Assembly (NCBI GenBank): GCA_965260935.1
Contig: OZ253374.1
Span: 2,976,001-3,040,000, forward strand
Reading direction: 5' to 3'
Length of the DNA: 64,000 nt
Source: JBBROS01 sp965260935
Lineage (GTDB): Bacteria; Pseudomonadota; Alphaproteobacteria; Acetobacterales; Acetobacteraceae
Part shown: positions 33,501-42,161 of the stretch, one piece after another
Layout: each line of letters starts with the position of its first letter
How positions within the stretch are numbered: position 1 is the first letter of the stretch
Translations under genes and position numbers: made by a program
Notes under the pieces: generated by a model
Seen by the model: the letters and a program-made list of their open reading frames with translations, nothing else
What the model was told of the DNA's origin: nothing
The model's database searches: none

Positions 33501-35086
33501 CCTGCCGCGTCCTGATCAGCGACAAGCTGTCGCCCGCAGCCGTCGAGATCTTCCGCAACCGCGGCATCGAGGTCGACCTGAAGCCCGGCCTGTCGCCCGC
33601 CGATTTGCGCGGCATCATCGGCGAGTATGACGGCCTGGCGATCCGCTCGGCGACCAAGGTGACGAAAGAGCTGCTCGACGCCGCGCCGAAGTTGCGCGTC
33701 GTGGGCCGGGCCGGCATCGGCGTCGACAACGTGGACGTGAAGAACGCGACGGCGCGCGGCGTCGTGGTGATGAACACGCCGTTCGGCAACGCCATCACCA
33801 CCGCTGAGCACGCCATCGGCATGATGTTCGCCCTCGCGCGCCAGATTCCCGAGGCGACGTCGAGCACGCGGGCCGGGAAGTGGGAAAAGAACCGCTTCAT
33901 GGGCGTCGAGCTGACCGGCAAGACGCTTGGGCTGATCGGCTGCGGCAATATCGGCTCCATCGTCGCCGACCGAGCGATCGGGCTGCGGATGCGGGTCGTC
34001 GCCTACGACCCGTTCCTGACCGACAAGCGGGCGCTCGACATCGGGGTGGAGAAAGTCGAGCTGGCCGACCTGCTGGCCCGGGCGGACATCATCACGCTGC
34101 ATACGCCGCTGACGGACGCGACGCGCAACATCCTGTCGCGGGAGGCGATCGCGTCCTGCAAGAAGGGCGTGCGGATCGTCAACTGCGCCCGCGGCGGGCT
34201 GGTCGACGAGGCGGCGTTGGCCGAGGCGCTGAAATCCGGGCAGGTGGCCGGGGCGGCGCTCGACGTGTTCGAAACCGAGCCGGCGAAAGAGAGCCCCCTG
34301 TTCGCGCTCGAGAACGTGGTCTGCACGCCGCACCTGGGCGCGGCGACGGCCGAGGCGCAGGAGAACGTGGCGCTGCAGGTGGCCGAGCAGATGAGCGATT
34401 TCCTGCTCACCGGCGCGGTCAGCAACGCGATCAACATGGCGTCGGTCTCCGCCGAGGATGCGCCCCGGCTCAAGCCCTACATGGAGCTGTGCCGCTTGCT
34501 GGGGGCGTTCGCCGGGCAGATGACGGTGGCGAGCGAGGGCACGATGCGCAGCGTCACTATCGAGTACGAGGGACAGGCGGCGCAGGTGAACCACCGTCCG
34601 CTGACCGCCGCCGTGCTTGCCGGGCTGATGACGCCGATGATGGCGGGCGCCAACATGGTCAACGCGCCGGTGCTTGCCCGCGAGCGCGGGATCGACGTGG
34701 CGGAGACGGTGCATGACCGCCCGAGCGAGTACCAGACCCTGGTCCGCGTCACGGTTGCCAGTGACAAGCAGACGCGCTCCGTGGCCGGGACGCTGTTCGC
34801 CGGACGCTCGCCGCGGCTGGTGGACATCAAGGGCATCAAGGTCGAGGCCGATTTCGGACGGCACATGCTGTATGTCACCAACCAGGACAAGCCCGGCTTC
34901 ATCGGGCGGTTCGGCGCAACGCTCGGCACGGCAGGCATCAACATCGGCACCTTCCATCTCGGCCGGGCGGAGCGGGGAGGGGACGCGATCTGCCTCGTCT
35001 CGGTGGACGAGCGGGTGCCGGACGAGGTGCTGGCGACGGTGCGGACGCTGCCGGCCGTGGTGCAGGCAACGGCGCTCGATTTCTGA
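33497..35086 (+). CDS. serA: D-3-phosphoglycerate dehydrogenase
   Basis: SerA oxidises 3-phosphoglycerate, the first step of serine synthesis. At 529 residues it is the long form. It has an NAD-binding domain (GLIGCGNIGSIVADRAIGL), catalytic regions NCARGGLVDEAALAEAL and TPHLGAATAEAQENVA, an allosteric substrate-binding domain and a C-terminal ACT domain (GFIGRFGATLGTAGINIGTF). The ATG at 33497 overlaps the serC stop. The upstream extension of the frame is a shadow of serC. Confidence 0.96.
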   Translation: MTCRVLISDKLSPAAVEIFRNRGIEVDLKPGLSPADLRGIIGEYDGLAIRSATKVTKELLDAAPKLRVVGRAGIGVDNVDVKNATARGVVVMNTPFGNAITTAEHAIGMMFALARQIPEATSSTRAGKWEKNRFMGVELTGKTLGLIGCGNIGSIVADRAIGLRMRVVAYDPFLTDKRALDIGVEKVELADLLARADIITLHTPLTDATRNILSREAIASCKKGVRIVNCARGGLVDEAALAEALKSGQVAGAALDVFETEPAKESPLFALENVVCTPHLGAATAEAQENVALQVAEQMSDFLLTGAVSNAINMASVSAEDAPRLKPYMELCRLLGAFAGQMTVASEGTMRSVTIEYEGQAAQVNHRPLTAAVLAGLMTPMMAGANMVNAPVLARERGIDVAETVHDRPSEYQTLVRVTVASDKQTRSVAGTLFAGRSPRLVDIKGIKVEADFGRHMLYVTNQDKPGFIGRFGATLGTAGINIGTFHLGRAERGGDAICLVSVDERVPDEVLATVRTLPAVVQATALDF

Positions 35087-35140
35087 TGCGTTCTGTCCGG
35101 GGATGACGGGCGGCGGCCCTCCGTCTAAACCATCCCCGGC

Positions 35141-36289
35141 ATGACCGACGACCCGCTCCCTAACCCTGCATTGCTGCCTGCCGGTTTCGCCGATCTTTTG
35201 CCGTCGGAAGCGGAAACCGAGGCGGCAGTGGTCTCGACGCTGATGGGGGTGTTCACCGCGCATGGCTACGAGCGCGTGAAGCCGCCGCTGCTCGAATTCG
35301 CCGATGGCTTGCTGGCCGGCACCGGCGCGCCGACGGCCGACCAGACGTTCCGGGTGATGGACCCGGATACGCACCGGATGCTCGGGCTGCGGGCGGACAT
35401 GACGCCGCAGGTGGCGCGGATCGCAGCCACGCGGCTGGCCGGGTGGCCGCGGCCGTTGCGGCTGGCCTATGCCGGGCAGTGCCTGCGCGTGCGCGGCAGC
35501 CAGGTCGATCCGAACCGGCAAGTGGCCCAGGCCGGGATCGAGCTGATCGGCCCCGACGCCCCGGCGGCGGATGCCGAGATGGTGCTGCTCGCCGCCGAGG
35601 CGCTTCAGTCGCTCGGGCTGGCCCGGCTCAGCTTCGACCTGACCTTGCCGACGCTGGCGCCGGCCTTGCTCGACGAAGCGGGGATTCACGGCGTCGGCCG
35701 CGAGGCGCTAACCCACGCGCTCGACCGCAAGGACGCGGCGGGCGTCGCGCGCCATGGCGGCGTCATCGCGGGGATGCTGACCGAGTTGCTGCTGGCCGCC
35801 GGGCCTGCCGGGCCGGCGTTGGAGGTGCTTGGCCGGGCACGGTTCGGGCCTGGGGCAAATGCGCTTCGCAGCCGGCTGCAAGCCACGGTCGAGGCAATTG
35901 GCGCACGCGCTCCCGGTCTCCACCTCACGCTTGACCCGCTTGAGTTCCGTGGATTCCGCTATCATACCGGCATCTGCCTGACCGTGTTCGCGCCGGGCCG
36001 CAGCGAGGAGCTGGGGCGGGGCGGACGTTACGTTTCGGGAGGAAACGAGATGGCGACCGGCCTGACCCTGTTCCCGGACGCGATCTTGCGCGTCTGTCCC
36101 GCGCCTGCAACACGGGCCAGGGCATTCCTGCCGTGGGGCGCCGATGCGGCGCTCGGGGCGCGGCTTCGCAGCCAGGGCTTCGCCACCGTGCCGGCGTTGT
36201 CAGCCGAGGCCGACCCTTGGCACGAGGCGGCCCGGCTCCGCTGCACGCATATCCTGCACGATGGAGCGGCCGTGCCGCTGGAGAATTAG
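35141..36289 (+). CDS. hisZ: ATP phosphoribosyltransferase regulatory subunit
   Basis: HisZ is a histidyl-tRNA-synthetase-like protein that activates the short form of HisG in histidine synthesis. The 382-residue protein has class II synthetase motif 2-like LGLRADMTPQVARIAATRLA and motif-3-like ELGRGGRYVSGGNEM. It lacks a full tRNA-binding domain. hisG is not in the window. It starts 54 bases after serA and ends on the base before purA, the serC-serA-hisZ-purA order seen in Acetobacteraceae and relatives. Confidence 0.92.
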   Translation: MTDDPLPNPALLPAGFADLLPSEAETEAAVVSTLMGVFTAHGYERVKPPLLEFADGLLAGTGAPTADQTFRVMDPDTHRMLGLRADMTPQVARIAATRLAGWPRPLRLAYAGQCLRVRGSQVDPNRQVAQAGIELIGPDAPAADAEMVLLAAEALQSLGLARLSFDLTLPTLAPALLDEAGIHGVGREALTHALDRKDAAGVARHGGVIAGMLTELLLAAGPAGPALEVLGRARFGPGANALRSRLQATVEAIGARAPGLHLTLDPLEFRGFRYHTGICLTVFAPGRSEELGRGGRYVSGGNEMATGLTLFPDAILRVCPAPATRARAFLPWGADAALGARLRSQGFATVPALSAEADPWHEAARLRCTHILHDGAAVPLEN

Positions 36290-37579
36290 ATGGCCAATGT
36301 TGCAGTAATCGGCGCTCAATGGGGCGACGAGGGCAAGGGCAAGGTGGTGGACTGGCTCGCGAGCCGGGCCGAGATCGTGGTGCGCTTCCAGGGCGGGCAT
36401 AATGCCGGGCATACGCTGGTGGTGGGCAACCAGACCTATAAGCTCAGCCTGCTGCCGAGCGGCCTGGTGCGCGGCAAGCTCGGGATCATCGGCAACGGCG
36501 TGGTGATCGATCCGGAGGCGCTGCTGGCCGAGATGGACCGGGTGCGGGCGCAAGGGCTGGACGTGTCGCCGGACACGTTGCGCATCGCGGAGAACGCGGT
36601 GTTGATCCTGCCGCTGCACGCAGCCCTTGACCGCGCGCGGGAGGCGGCGCGGGGGGACCGCAAGATCGGCACCACGGGGCGGGGGATCGGGCCTGCCTAC
36701 GAGGACAAGGCGGCGCGCCGGGCGATCCGTATCTGCGACTTGGCCGAACCGGAAACGCTGGCCGATAAATTGGACGAGCTGCTGCTGCACCACAACACGC
36801 TGCTGACGGGATTGGGCGCGGAGCCGTTCGACAAGCAGGTGTTGCTCGACCGGCTGCTCGCCCTTGCCCCGCGCATCCTGCCGCATGTGGAGCCGGTTTG
36901 GGAGCGGCTGGATCAGGCACGCCGGGCCGGCACGCGCATCCTGTTCGAGGGCGCGCAGGCGGTGATGCTCGATGTGGACCACGGGACGTATCCGTTCGTG
37001 ACCAGCAGCAACACGATCGCGGCGACGGCCGCGGCCGGTTCGGGCATTGGGCCGGCGTCGGTCGGGTTCGTGCTCGGGATTGCCAAGGCTTACACCACGC
37101 GCGTCGGCGCCGGGCCGTTTCCGACCGAGCTGTCGGACGAGACCGGGCAGGCGCTGGGGACGCGCGGGCATGAGTTCGGCACCGTCACGGGCCGGCCCCG
37201 TCGCTGCGGCTGGTTCGATGCGGCGCTGGTGCGGCAGGCGTGCAAGGTGGGCGGGGTGCAGGGGCTTGCCTTGACCAAGCTCGACGTGCTGGACGGGCTG
37301 CCGGAGCTTAAGATCGGCGTCGGGTATGAGATCGGCGGCGAGCGGCTCAACCATCTGCCGGCCGGGCAGGCGGCGCAGGCCGCGGCTGTGCCGGTCTATG
37401 AAACCGTGGAAGGCTGGTCCGGCTCGACCCGCGGCGCACGTTCGTGGGCAGAACTCCCGGCGCAGGCGGTGAAGTATGTGCGGCGGATCGAGGAGCTGAC
37501 GGAGACGCCGGTGACGCTGCTGTCAACGAGTCCGGAGCGGGACGACACGATCCTCATGCGCGACCCCTTCGAGGGATAG
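36290..37579 (+). CDS. purA: Adenylosuccinate synthetase
   Basis: PurA joins IMP and aspartate with GTP, the first step from IMP to AMP. The 429-residue protein starts MANVAVIGAQWGDEGKGKVV with the catalytic aspartate and the P-loop. GGHNAGHTLVVG supplies the catalytic histidine. The IMP/aspartate loop TTGRGIGPAYEDKAARRAIR and the C-terminal SWAELPAQAVKYVRRIEE are present. It directly abuts hisZ. A convergent glycosyltransferase ends 10 bases away. Confidence 0.97.
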   Translation: MANVAVIGAQWGDEGKGKVVDWLASRAEIVVRFQGGHNAGHTLVVGNQTYKLSLLPSGLVRGKLGIIGNGVVIDPEALLAEMDRVRAQGLDVSPDTLRIAENAVLILPLHAALDRAREAARGDRKIGTTGRGIGPAYEDKAARRAIRICDLAEPETLADKLDELLLHHNTLLTGLGAEPFDKQVLLDRLLALAPRILPHVEPVWERLDQARRAGTRILFEGAQAVMLDVDHGTYPFVTSSNTIAATAAAGSGIGPASVGFVLGIAKAYTTRVGAGPFPTELSDETGQALGTRGHEFGTVTGRPRRCGWFDAALVRQACKVGGVQGLALTKLDVLDGLPELKIGVGYEIGGERLNHLPAGQAAQAAAVPVYETVEGWSGSTRGARSWAELPAQAVKYVRRIEELTETPVTLLSTSPERDDTILMRDPFEG

Positions 37580-37588
37580 GAGTGCGGC

Positions 37589-38317
37589 CTAATCGCCTCG
37601 GCGGGGCTTAGGAGGCGCCGGCGTGGCAGCGACGCGCAGGAACGCGGAAACGATCTTCGAACCCGCGTTCAGCGTGCCTCGGAAAGAGCCCGCAACCTTC
37701 GATGATCCGGCCGCCCGGACCCGGTAGGGCACCGGAACCTCAAGGACGCGCAGTTTGGCCCGCGCGGCCTTCATCTGCATCTCGATGTTCCAGCCATATG
37801 TCATCTCGGCCATGCCGAGCGCCTCGAGCGCGTCGCGGCGGATGGCGCGGAAGGCGCACATGTCGGTGTAGCGCACGCCGTACAGCACGCCCATGAGCCG
37901 CCCGGCCAATGCCCCGGCAATGACCTGATGCCAGTTCATCGAGCCAGGCTCCCGTGCGCCCCGCGTGCGTGAGGCGATGCTGAAATCCTTCGCGCCGGCA
38001 AGGATCGGGGCGCAAAGGGCGGGCAACTGGTCCGGACGGTCCGCGCCGTCCCCGTCCATGAAGGCGATCACGTCGTGCTGCGGGCGCGCTGCGGCAGCGC
38101 CCATGCCGCAGGCCCGTCCGTAACCCCGCCCGCAGTCGATGACCGTCGCCCCGGCCGCCTCCGCCCGTGCCGGCGTGCCGTCCTGGCTGCTGCCGTCGGC
38201 GACGATGACCTGCCCGACCCCTTGCGCGAGGACTTCCGCCACGACGGGTCCGATGGCTCCAGCTTCGTTCCAGGTTGGGATGACGACCGCGACGCGTCCG
38301 AGACTGGTCAGCTCCAA
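37589..38317 (-). CDS. Glycosyltransferase family 2 protein (DPM1-like)
   Basis: A 242-residue GT-A fold glycosyltransferase resembling dolichol-phosphate-mannose-synthase-like enzymes. The nucleotide-sugar site is VVIPTWNEAGAIGPVV and VIVADGSSQDGT, and the metal-binding DxD-like region is FMDGDGADRPDQLP. There are no membrane segments. Such enzymes usually transfer a sugar to a polyprenyl phosphate; the donor is unknown. It is followed on the same strand by nothing and preceded by the DUF1223 gene (12-base gap). Confidence 0.87.
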   Translation of the reverse strand: MELTSLGRVAVVIPTWNEAGAIGPVVAEVLAQGVGQVIVADGSSQDGTPARAEAAGATVIDCGRGYGRACGMGAAAARPQHDVIAFMDGDGADRPDQLPALCAPILAGAKDFSIASRTRGAREPGSMNWHQVIAGALAGRLMGVLYGVRYTDMCAFRAIRRDALEALGMAEMTYGWNIEMQMKAARAKLRVLEVPVPYRVRAAGSSKVAGSFRGTLNAGSKIVSAFLRVAATPAPPKPRRGD

Positions 38318-38329
38318 CGGACGTTGACG

Positions 38330-39046
38330 TCAGTTCGAGGGCAGCACGGCTGCGGAGAGCACCCGTCCGTCATCCGCCTGGAGCAGCAGCGCCGTACGTT
38401 CGCCGGGCGGCCTCGGCGCGTGCAGGGCCAAGGCGTCTCCCTGCCAAGTGCCAGCCGTCGCCAAGGAGCGGACGACGTTGATGTTGGTCAACGTGCGGCC
38501 GCCGTTCTCGCCCCGGCCGACGCGGGTCACGTGGGACGGGTCAAAGCCGACCAGGAGCAGTGTGGCGCGTCCGTGGCCGGCGCCGACATCGAGCGTGACC
38601 CCGGCCGGGTCGGACGCGAGTCGCAGCGGAACTGCGGAGCGGCCAGCCCCGGCGGCGGCAAGCGCGCCCAGCGCCGCGACGCGGTCCGAGCCGATGGCCT
38701 GATATCGTCCGCCGGCAACGAGCTGGGGGGTGTAGATGGACCCGTCGCCCCAGAGACTTGCGTAATGCCGTTGGCGCTCGGTCGCGAGGGGGAGGGAGTA
38801 GGGGTCCTTCCAACCAAGACGGTCCCAATAGGTGACGTGAAAGGCGAGCGCCAGGACATCGGGCCGGGCGCTGGCAAGCTCTGCGAGCAGCGCGTCGGCG
38901 GGCGGGCAGGACGAGCAGCCCTGCGACGTGAACAGCTCCACGACGGTGATGGTCTGCTGCGGGGCCTCGGCGCGTGCCGACAAGGGCAGCAGAAGGAGCA
39001 GGGCCGCAGCAATCATGAGAGCTGGAGCCAGGTTCTTGGTCGTCAT
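38330..39046 (-). CDS. DUF1223 domain-containing secreted protein
   Basis: A 238-residue exported protein of unknown function with a thioredoxin-like fold. ATG at 39046 gives a clear signal peptide (NLAPALMIAAALLLLLPLSA). The DUF1223 core is VVELFTSQGCSSCPPADALL, with a CxxC-type site, then the conserved HVTYWDRLGWKDP and YTPQLVAGG. It could be a thiol-disulfide protein of the periplasm. It lies between mazG (70-base gap) and the GT2 gene. Confidence 0.88.
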   Translation of the reverse strand: MTTKNLAPALMIAAALLLLLPLSARAEAPQQTITVVELFTSQGCSSCPPADALLAELASARPDVLALAFHVTYWDRLGWKDPYSLPLATERQRHYASLWGDGSIYTPQLVAGGRYQAIGSDRVAALGALAAAGAGRSAVPLRLASDPAGVTLDVGAGHGRATLLLVGFDPSHVTRVGRGENGGRTLTNINVVRSLATAGTWQGDALALHAPRPPGERTALLLQADDGRVLSAAVLPSN

Positions 39047-39116
39047 GGTCTTGCCTGAGGTGAACGAGCGCAGTTTGAGGCGATTTGCGCATACGCGGCA
39101 AGTGGGCACGTTGCCG

Positions 39117-39926
39117 CTACCGGTCCCCTCGTTCCCCGGCCTTCACCGCAACCCACTCCGCCTCCATCGCCTCCAGGCCCGCGTCGCGCGGCGTCTGGCC
39201 CTTTGCTGCAAGGCGCTTCTCCACCGCCTCGAACCGCCGGGCGAACTTCGCGTTCGCTTGCCGCAAGCAGGCCTCGGGATCGAGCTTGAGCTTGCGCGCG
39301 AGATTGGCCACGACGAACAGCACGTCGCCGAGTTCATCCGCGAGTCGGGCAGGGGAGGCGTCCGGCAGTTCGGCGCGCAATTCGCTGACCTCTTCCTCAA
39401 GCTTCGCCAGCACGTCGGCAACGTCAGGCCAGTCGAAGCCGACCCGGCTCGCGCGGGTGGTCAGCCGCAAGGCCCGGGTCAGGGCGGGGAGGGCGAGCGG
39501 GATGCCGTCCAACGTTCCGTCTTGCTGCCGGGCCGAACGCTCGGCCGATTTCTGCTCTTCCCAATCGTGCGATCCGGCAGTCTCGCCGGGGAAGATCGCC
39601 GGATGCCGGCGCACCATCTTGTCGGCGATGCCGCGCGCCACGTCGTCGAACGCGAACGCGCCCGCCTCCTCGGCGAGTTGGGCATGGTAGACGACCTGGA
39701 ACAGAAGGTCTCCAAGCTCGTCCTGAAGCGCGGGCATGTCGCCGCGGTTGATGGCGTCGGCGACCTCATAAGCTTCTTCGAGCGTGTAAGGCGCGATGGT
39801 GGCGAAATCCTGCTGAAGGTCCCAGGGGCAGCCGGCCGTCTTGTCCCTGAGGGCCTGCATGATGGAGAGCAGCCGGGCGAGCTGCTTCTCCGCCGGGGTC
39901 GGGTCGGGTTCAGATGGCGCGTTCAT
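39117..39926 (-). CDS. mazG: Nucleoside triphosphate pyrophosphohydrolase
   Basis: MazG hydrolyses (d)NTPs to NMP and PPi, clearing abnormal nucleotides and in some species modulating ppGpp. The 269-residue protein has two MazG repeats. The first is CPWDLQQDFATIAPYTLEEA with EELGDLLFQVVYHAQLAEE-like metal-binding acidic residues. The second is EEVSELRAELPDASPARLAD with DELGDVLFVVANLARKL. ATG at 39926 (MNAPSEPD) is preferred over one 11 codons upstream because the conserved region begins shortly after it. Confidence 0.94.
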   Translation of the reverse strand: MNAPSEPDPTPAEKQLARLLSIMQALRDKTAGCPWDLQQDFATIAPYTLEEAYEVADAINRGDMPALQDELGDLLFQVVYHAQLAEEAGAFAFDDVARGIADKMVRRHPAIFPGETAGSHDWEEQKSAERSARQQDGTLDGIPLALPALTRALRLTTRASRVGFDWPDVADVLAKLEEEVSELRAELPDASPARLADELGDVLFVVANLARKLKLDPEACLRQANAKFARRFEAVEKRLAAKGQTPRDAGLEAMEAEWVAVKAGERGDR

Positions 39927-40036
39927 GGCGAAACTCTCCGCGGCTTGAGGTTGGCTCAAGAGTTCTTCGCTGCCGTGCGCACATGCAAGCCGCCCTGACC
40001 AGATCCAGGCTTCATGGAACGGCCTACTCCAATGGC

Positions 40037-41788
40037 CTACTCCCTGGCAGGGCCGAAATCCGATGTTGCCCGGCCCAGGCCGGTGCGGGCGCCGTGCCGC
40101 AATGCCGCCTGCACCCGGTCAACCATCTCGCTGCGCTTGTAGGGCTTGCCGAGCACCTCCAATTCGTTGGTCTTCGGCCCATCCAACGACATCTCGTCGT
40201 TGTAGCCCGTGGTGAGCAGCACCGGCACTGCGGGATCGCGCTGATGCACGCGTTCGGCCAGCACCAAGCCGTTCGCGCCGCCGGGCATCAAGATGTCGGA
40301 GAAAACCAGGCGGAACGGGTCGCCCGAGGCATAAGCTTCTTCGAAACGGCAAAGGGCCTCCTCGGCGTCGTACGCGACCGTCACGCGGTAGCCGGTGTCG
40401 GTGAGCGCCTCCTTGGCCATCTCGGCGGTCTCGCGGCTGTCGTCCACCACCAGGATCAACGGCGGCGCGGTCTGGTCCACGGGGCGGCTTTGATACCCGT
40501 TCGGGGCCGCCGATGGGTCACGATCGTCCTTTTCCGCGGCCATTTTCGGGAAGATCATCCGCACGGTCGTGCCACGCCCAGGCGCGCTGTCGATCTCCAG
40601 CCGCCCGCCGGATTGCTGGACAAAGCCGTGCGCCATGGCTAGGCCAAGCCCGGTACCCTGGCCAACGCCCTTCGTGGTGAAGAAGGGCTCGGTCGCCCGC
40701 GCAAGGATGTGGGGCGGCATCCCGGTCCCGTCGTCCGTCACGGAGAGCACGACGTAGTCGCCCGGCTCCAAGTGGCGCGCCGCCGCGTCCGCGTCCAGGC
40801 GCATCTCCTTGGTGGCGACCGTGATCTCGCCGCCGTCAGGCGACGCGTCCCGGGCGTTCACGACGATGTTGAGCAGCGCCATCTCCAGATGGCTCTGATC
40901 GACCCTCACCATCGGCAGGCGCCGCCGGAGGTTGAGGGACAGGCCGGCTTTCTGCCCCACGGACGTTTCAAGCAGCTCCCCGAAAGAACTCACAAGTTGG
41001 CTAAGGTCCGTCCCCTTGGGTTCCAGCCGCGTCCGGCGGGCAAAGGCCAGCAACTGGCGGGTCAACCTTGCGCCGCGCTCGGATGCGGCGAGGGCGGCCG
41101 CGTGATGGCGCTCGAAGGCGGCGTCGTCGCCGCGCTTGGCCTTGAGGCGGTCGAGGGCGCCGTTAACGATGTGCAGCATGTTGTTGAAGTCGTGCGCGAG
41201 CCCGGCGGTGAGCTGGCCGATGGCCTCCATCTTCTGCGCCTGCCGGAGCGACTGCTCGCTCTCGCGGCGCTTGGACACGTCGAGCTGGCTGGCGAAGAAG
41301 TAGATGAGCTCGCCGGCTTGGTCGAACACCGGCCCCATGAAGACCGCGTTCCAGAACGGCGCGCCGTCGCGGCGGTAATTGAGGATTTCGAGCGCGATTG
41401 GGCGACGGCCATGGATCGCTTCCCGGAGCTGGGCCACCGCTGTCGGGTCGGTCGCGGCGCCCTGGAGGAAGCGGCAGTTGCGGTTCAGCACTTCGCCTTC
41501 CTCGTAGCCGGTAAGGTCGAGGAATGCGTTGTTGGCAAACACGATCGGGCAGTCGTCCTGGCGGGGGTCGGCCAGGATCATGGGCATCCGGGTCATCTCG
41601 ACGGCGGCGAAGAACACGCCGCCGCGCTCGTCGAGGCTGGGGTCGACGATGTTGGCCTGGCGCCAATGGTGCAGCCCAGGCCTGCCCAGCGGTTCCAGGT
41701 CTCCTTGGTCCGCGATGCCGCCCGCCGCCGTGCCGGTGGCGGCATCGTCGGCCGAGTGGCGGAAGTGGTCTTCTTCGATTTTGGACAA
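40037..41788 (-). CDS. LOV-domain blue-light hybrid histidine kinase
   Basis: A 583-residue soluble sensor kinase. Residues about 55-170 form a LOV domain. It has the photoactive Cys105 in NRNCRFLQGAATDP, the flavin-contacting asparagines in ILNYRRDG and PFWN, and the glutamine in FASQLDV. A HisKA helix has His199 (LAHDFNNML), with an HATPase_c domain at about 290-415 (Asn311). A C-terminal receiver domain has Asp498 in FSDILMPG. It should bind FMN and sense blue light. No DNA-binding output or separate response regulator is adjacent, so the target is unknown. The start is a TTG; the exact N-terminus is uncertain. Confidence 0.9.
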   Translation of the reverse strand: MSKIEEDHFRHSADDAATGTAAGGIADQGDLEPLGRPGLHHWRQANIVDPSLDERGGVFFAAVEMTRMPMILADPRQDDCPIVFANNAFLDLTGYEEGEVLNRNCRFLQGAATDPTAVAQLREAIHGRRPIALEILNYRRDGAPFWNAVFMGPVFDQAGELIYFFASQLDVSKRRESEQSLRQAQKMEAIGQLTAGLAHDFNNMLHIVNGALDRLKAKRGDDAAFERHHAAALAASERGARLTRQLLAFARRTRLEPKGTDLSQLVSSFGELLETSVGQKAGLSLNLRRRLPMVRVDQSHLEMALLNIVVNARDASPDGGEITVATKEMRLDADAAARHLEPGDYVVLSVTDDGTGMPPHILARATEPFFTTKGVGQGTGLGLAMAHGFVQQSGGRLEIDSAPGRGTTVRMIFPKMAAEKDDRDPSAAPNGYQSRPVDQTAPPLILVVDDSRETAEMAKEALTDTGYRVTVAYDAEEALCRFEEAYASGDPFRLVFSDILMPGGANGLVLAERVHQRDPAVPVLLTTGYNDEMSLDGPKTNELEVLGKPYKRSEMVDRVQAALRHGARTGLGRATSDFGPARE

Positions 41789-42156
41789 TGGGCAGGGTGC
41801 TTTCTGATTGGGCGCGGCACTGGACCATAAACCGGCAGCAATGGCAATTAAGTTTTGTTATCGCTCAAAGAATGATTGCCGCTTGCCAATATACTAATGC
41901 AAAAGCAACTTTTTCTAAAGCTTGTTGCCATTAGCCGTTATTGTCATGCCACTTCTCACGCATTTGAGAGCATGTCCGAATAGCACACTGGATAAAACCG
42001 CTTTTCACCTTCTGCGATTCTAAGCCCTTATCATTCTGACTATGTAAGGGCGATAAGGGCCTGACATTGATCTGGGGATCTGGGCTGGAAATTGACGCCA
42101 TAACCTTTTCAGTCAGGACGATTGCAGTCCCAGCAGGGACGACTGCCCCCGGCGGA
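41789..42156. other. Gene-free region between the LOV kinase and the IS element
   Basis: About 370 bases, more AT-rich than the neighbours, with no convincing gene. It contains GCCCTTATC at 42024-42032 and its exact complement GATAAGGGC at 42052-42060; TAAGGGC at 42045-42051 is a second possible partner. This inverted repeat lies upstream of the LOV kinase and may be a regulator site, but no T-tract suggests a terminator. Confidence 0.45.
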
Positions 42157-42161
42157 GCCGC
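42157..42161. repeat. Target-site duplication GCCGC, left copy
   Basis: GCCGC directly precedes the left IS end (TGTTGCAACC) and is repeated exactly after the right end (43645-43649). A 5-bp duplication is plausible for this IS group. Confidence 0.65.
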
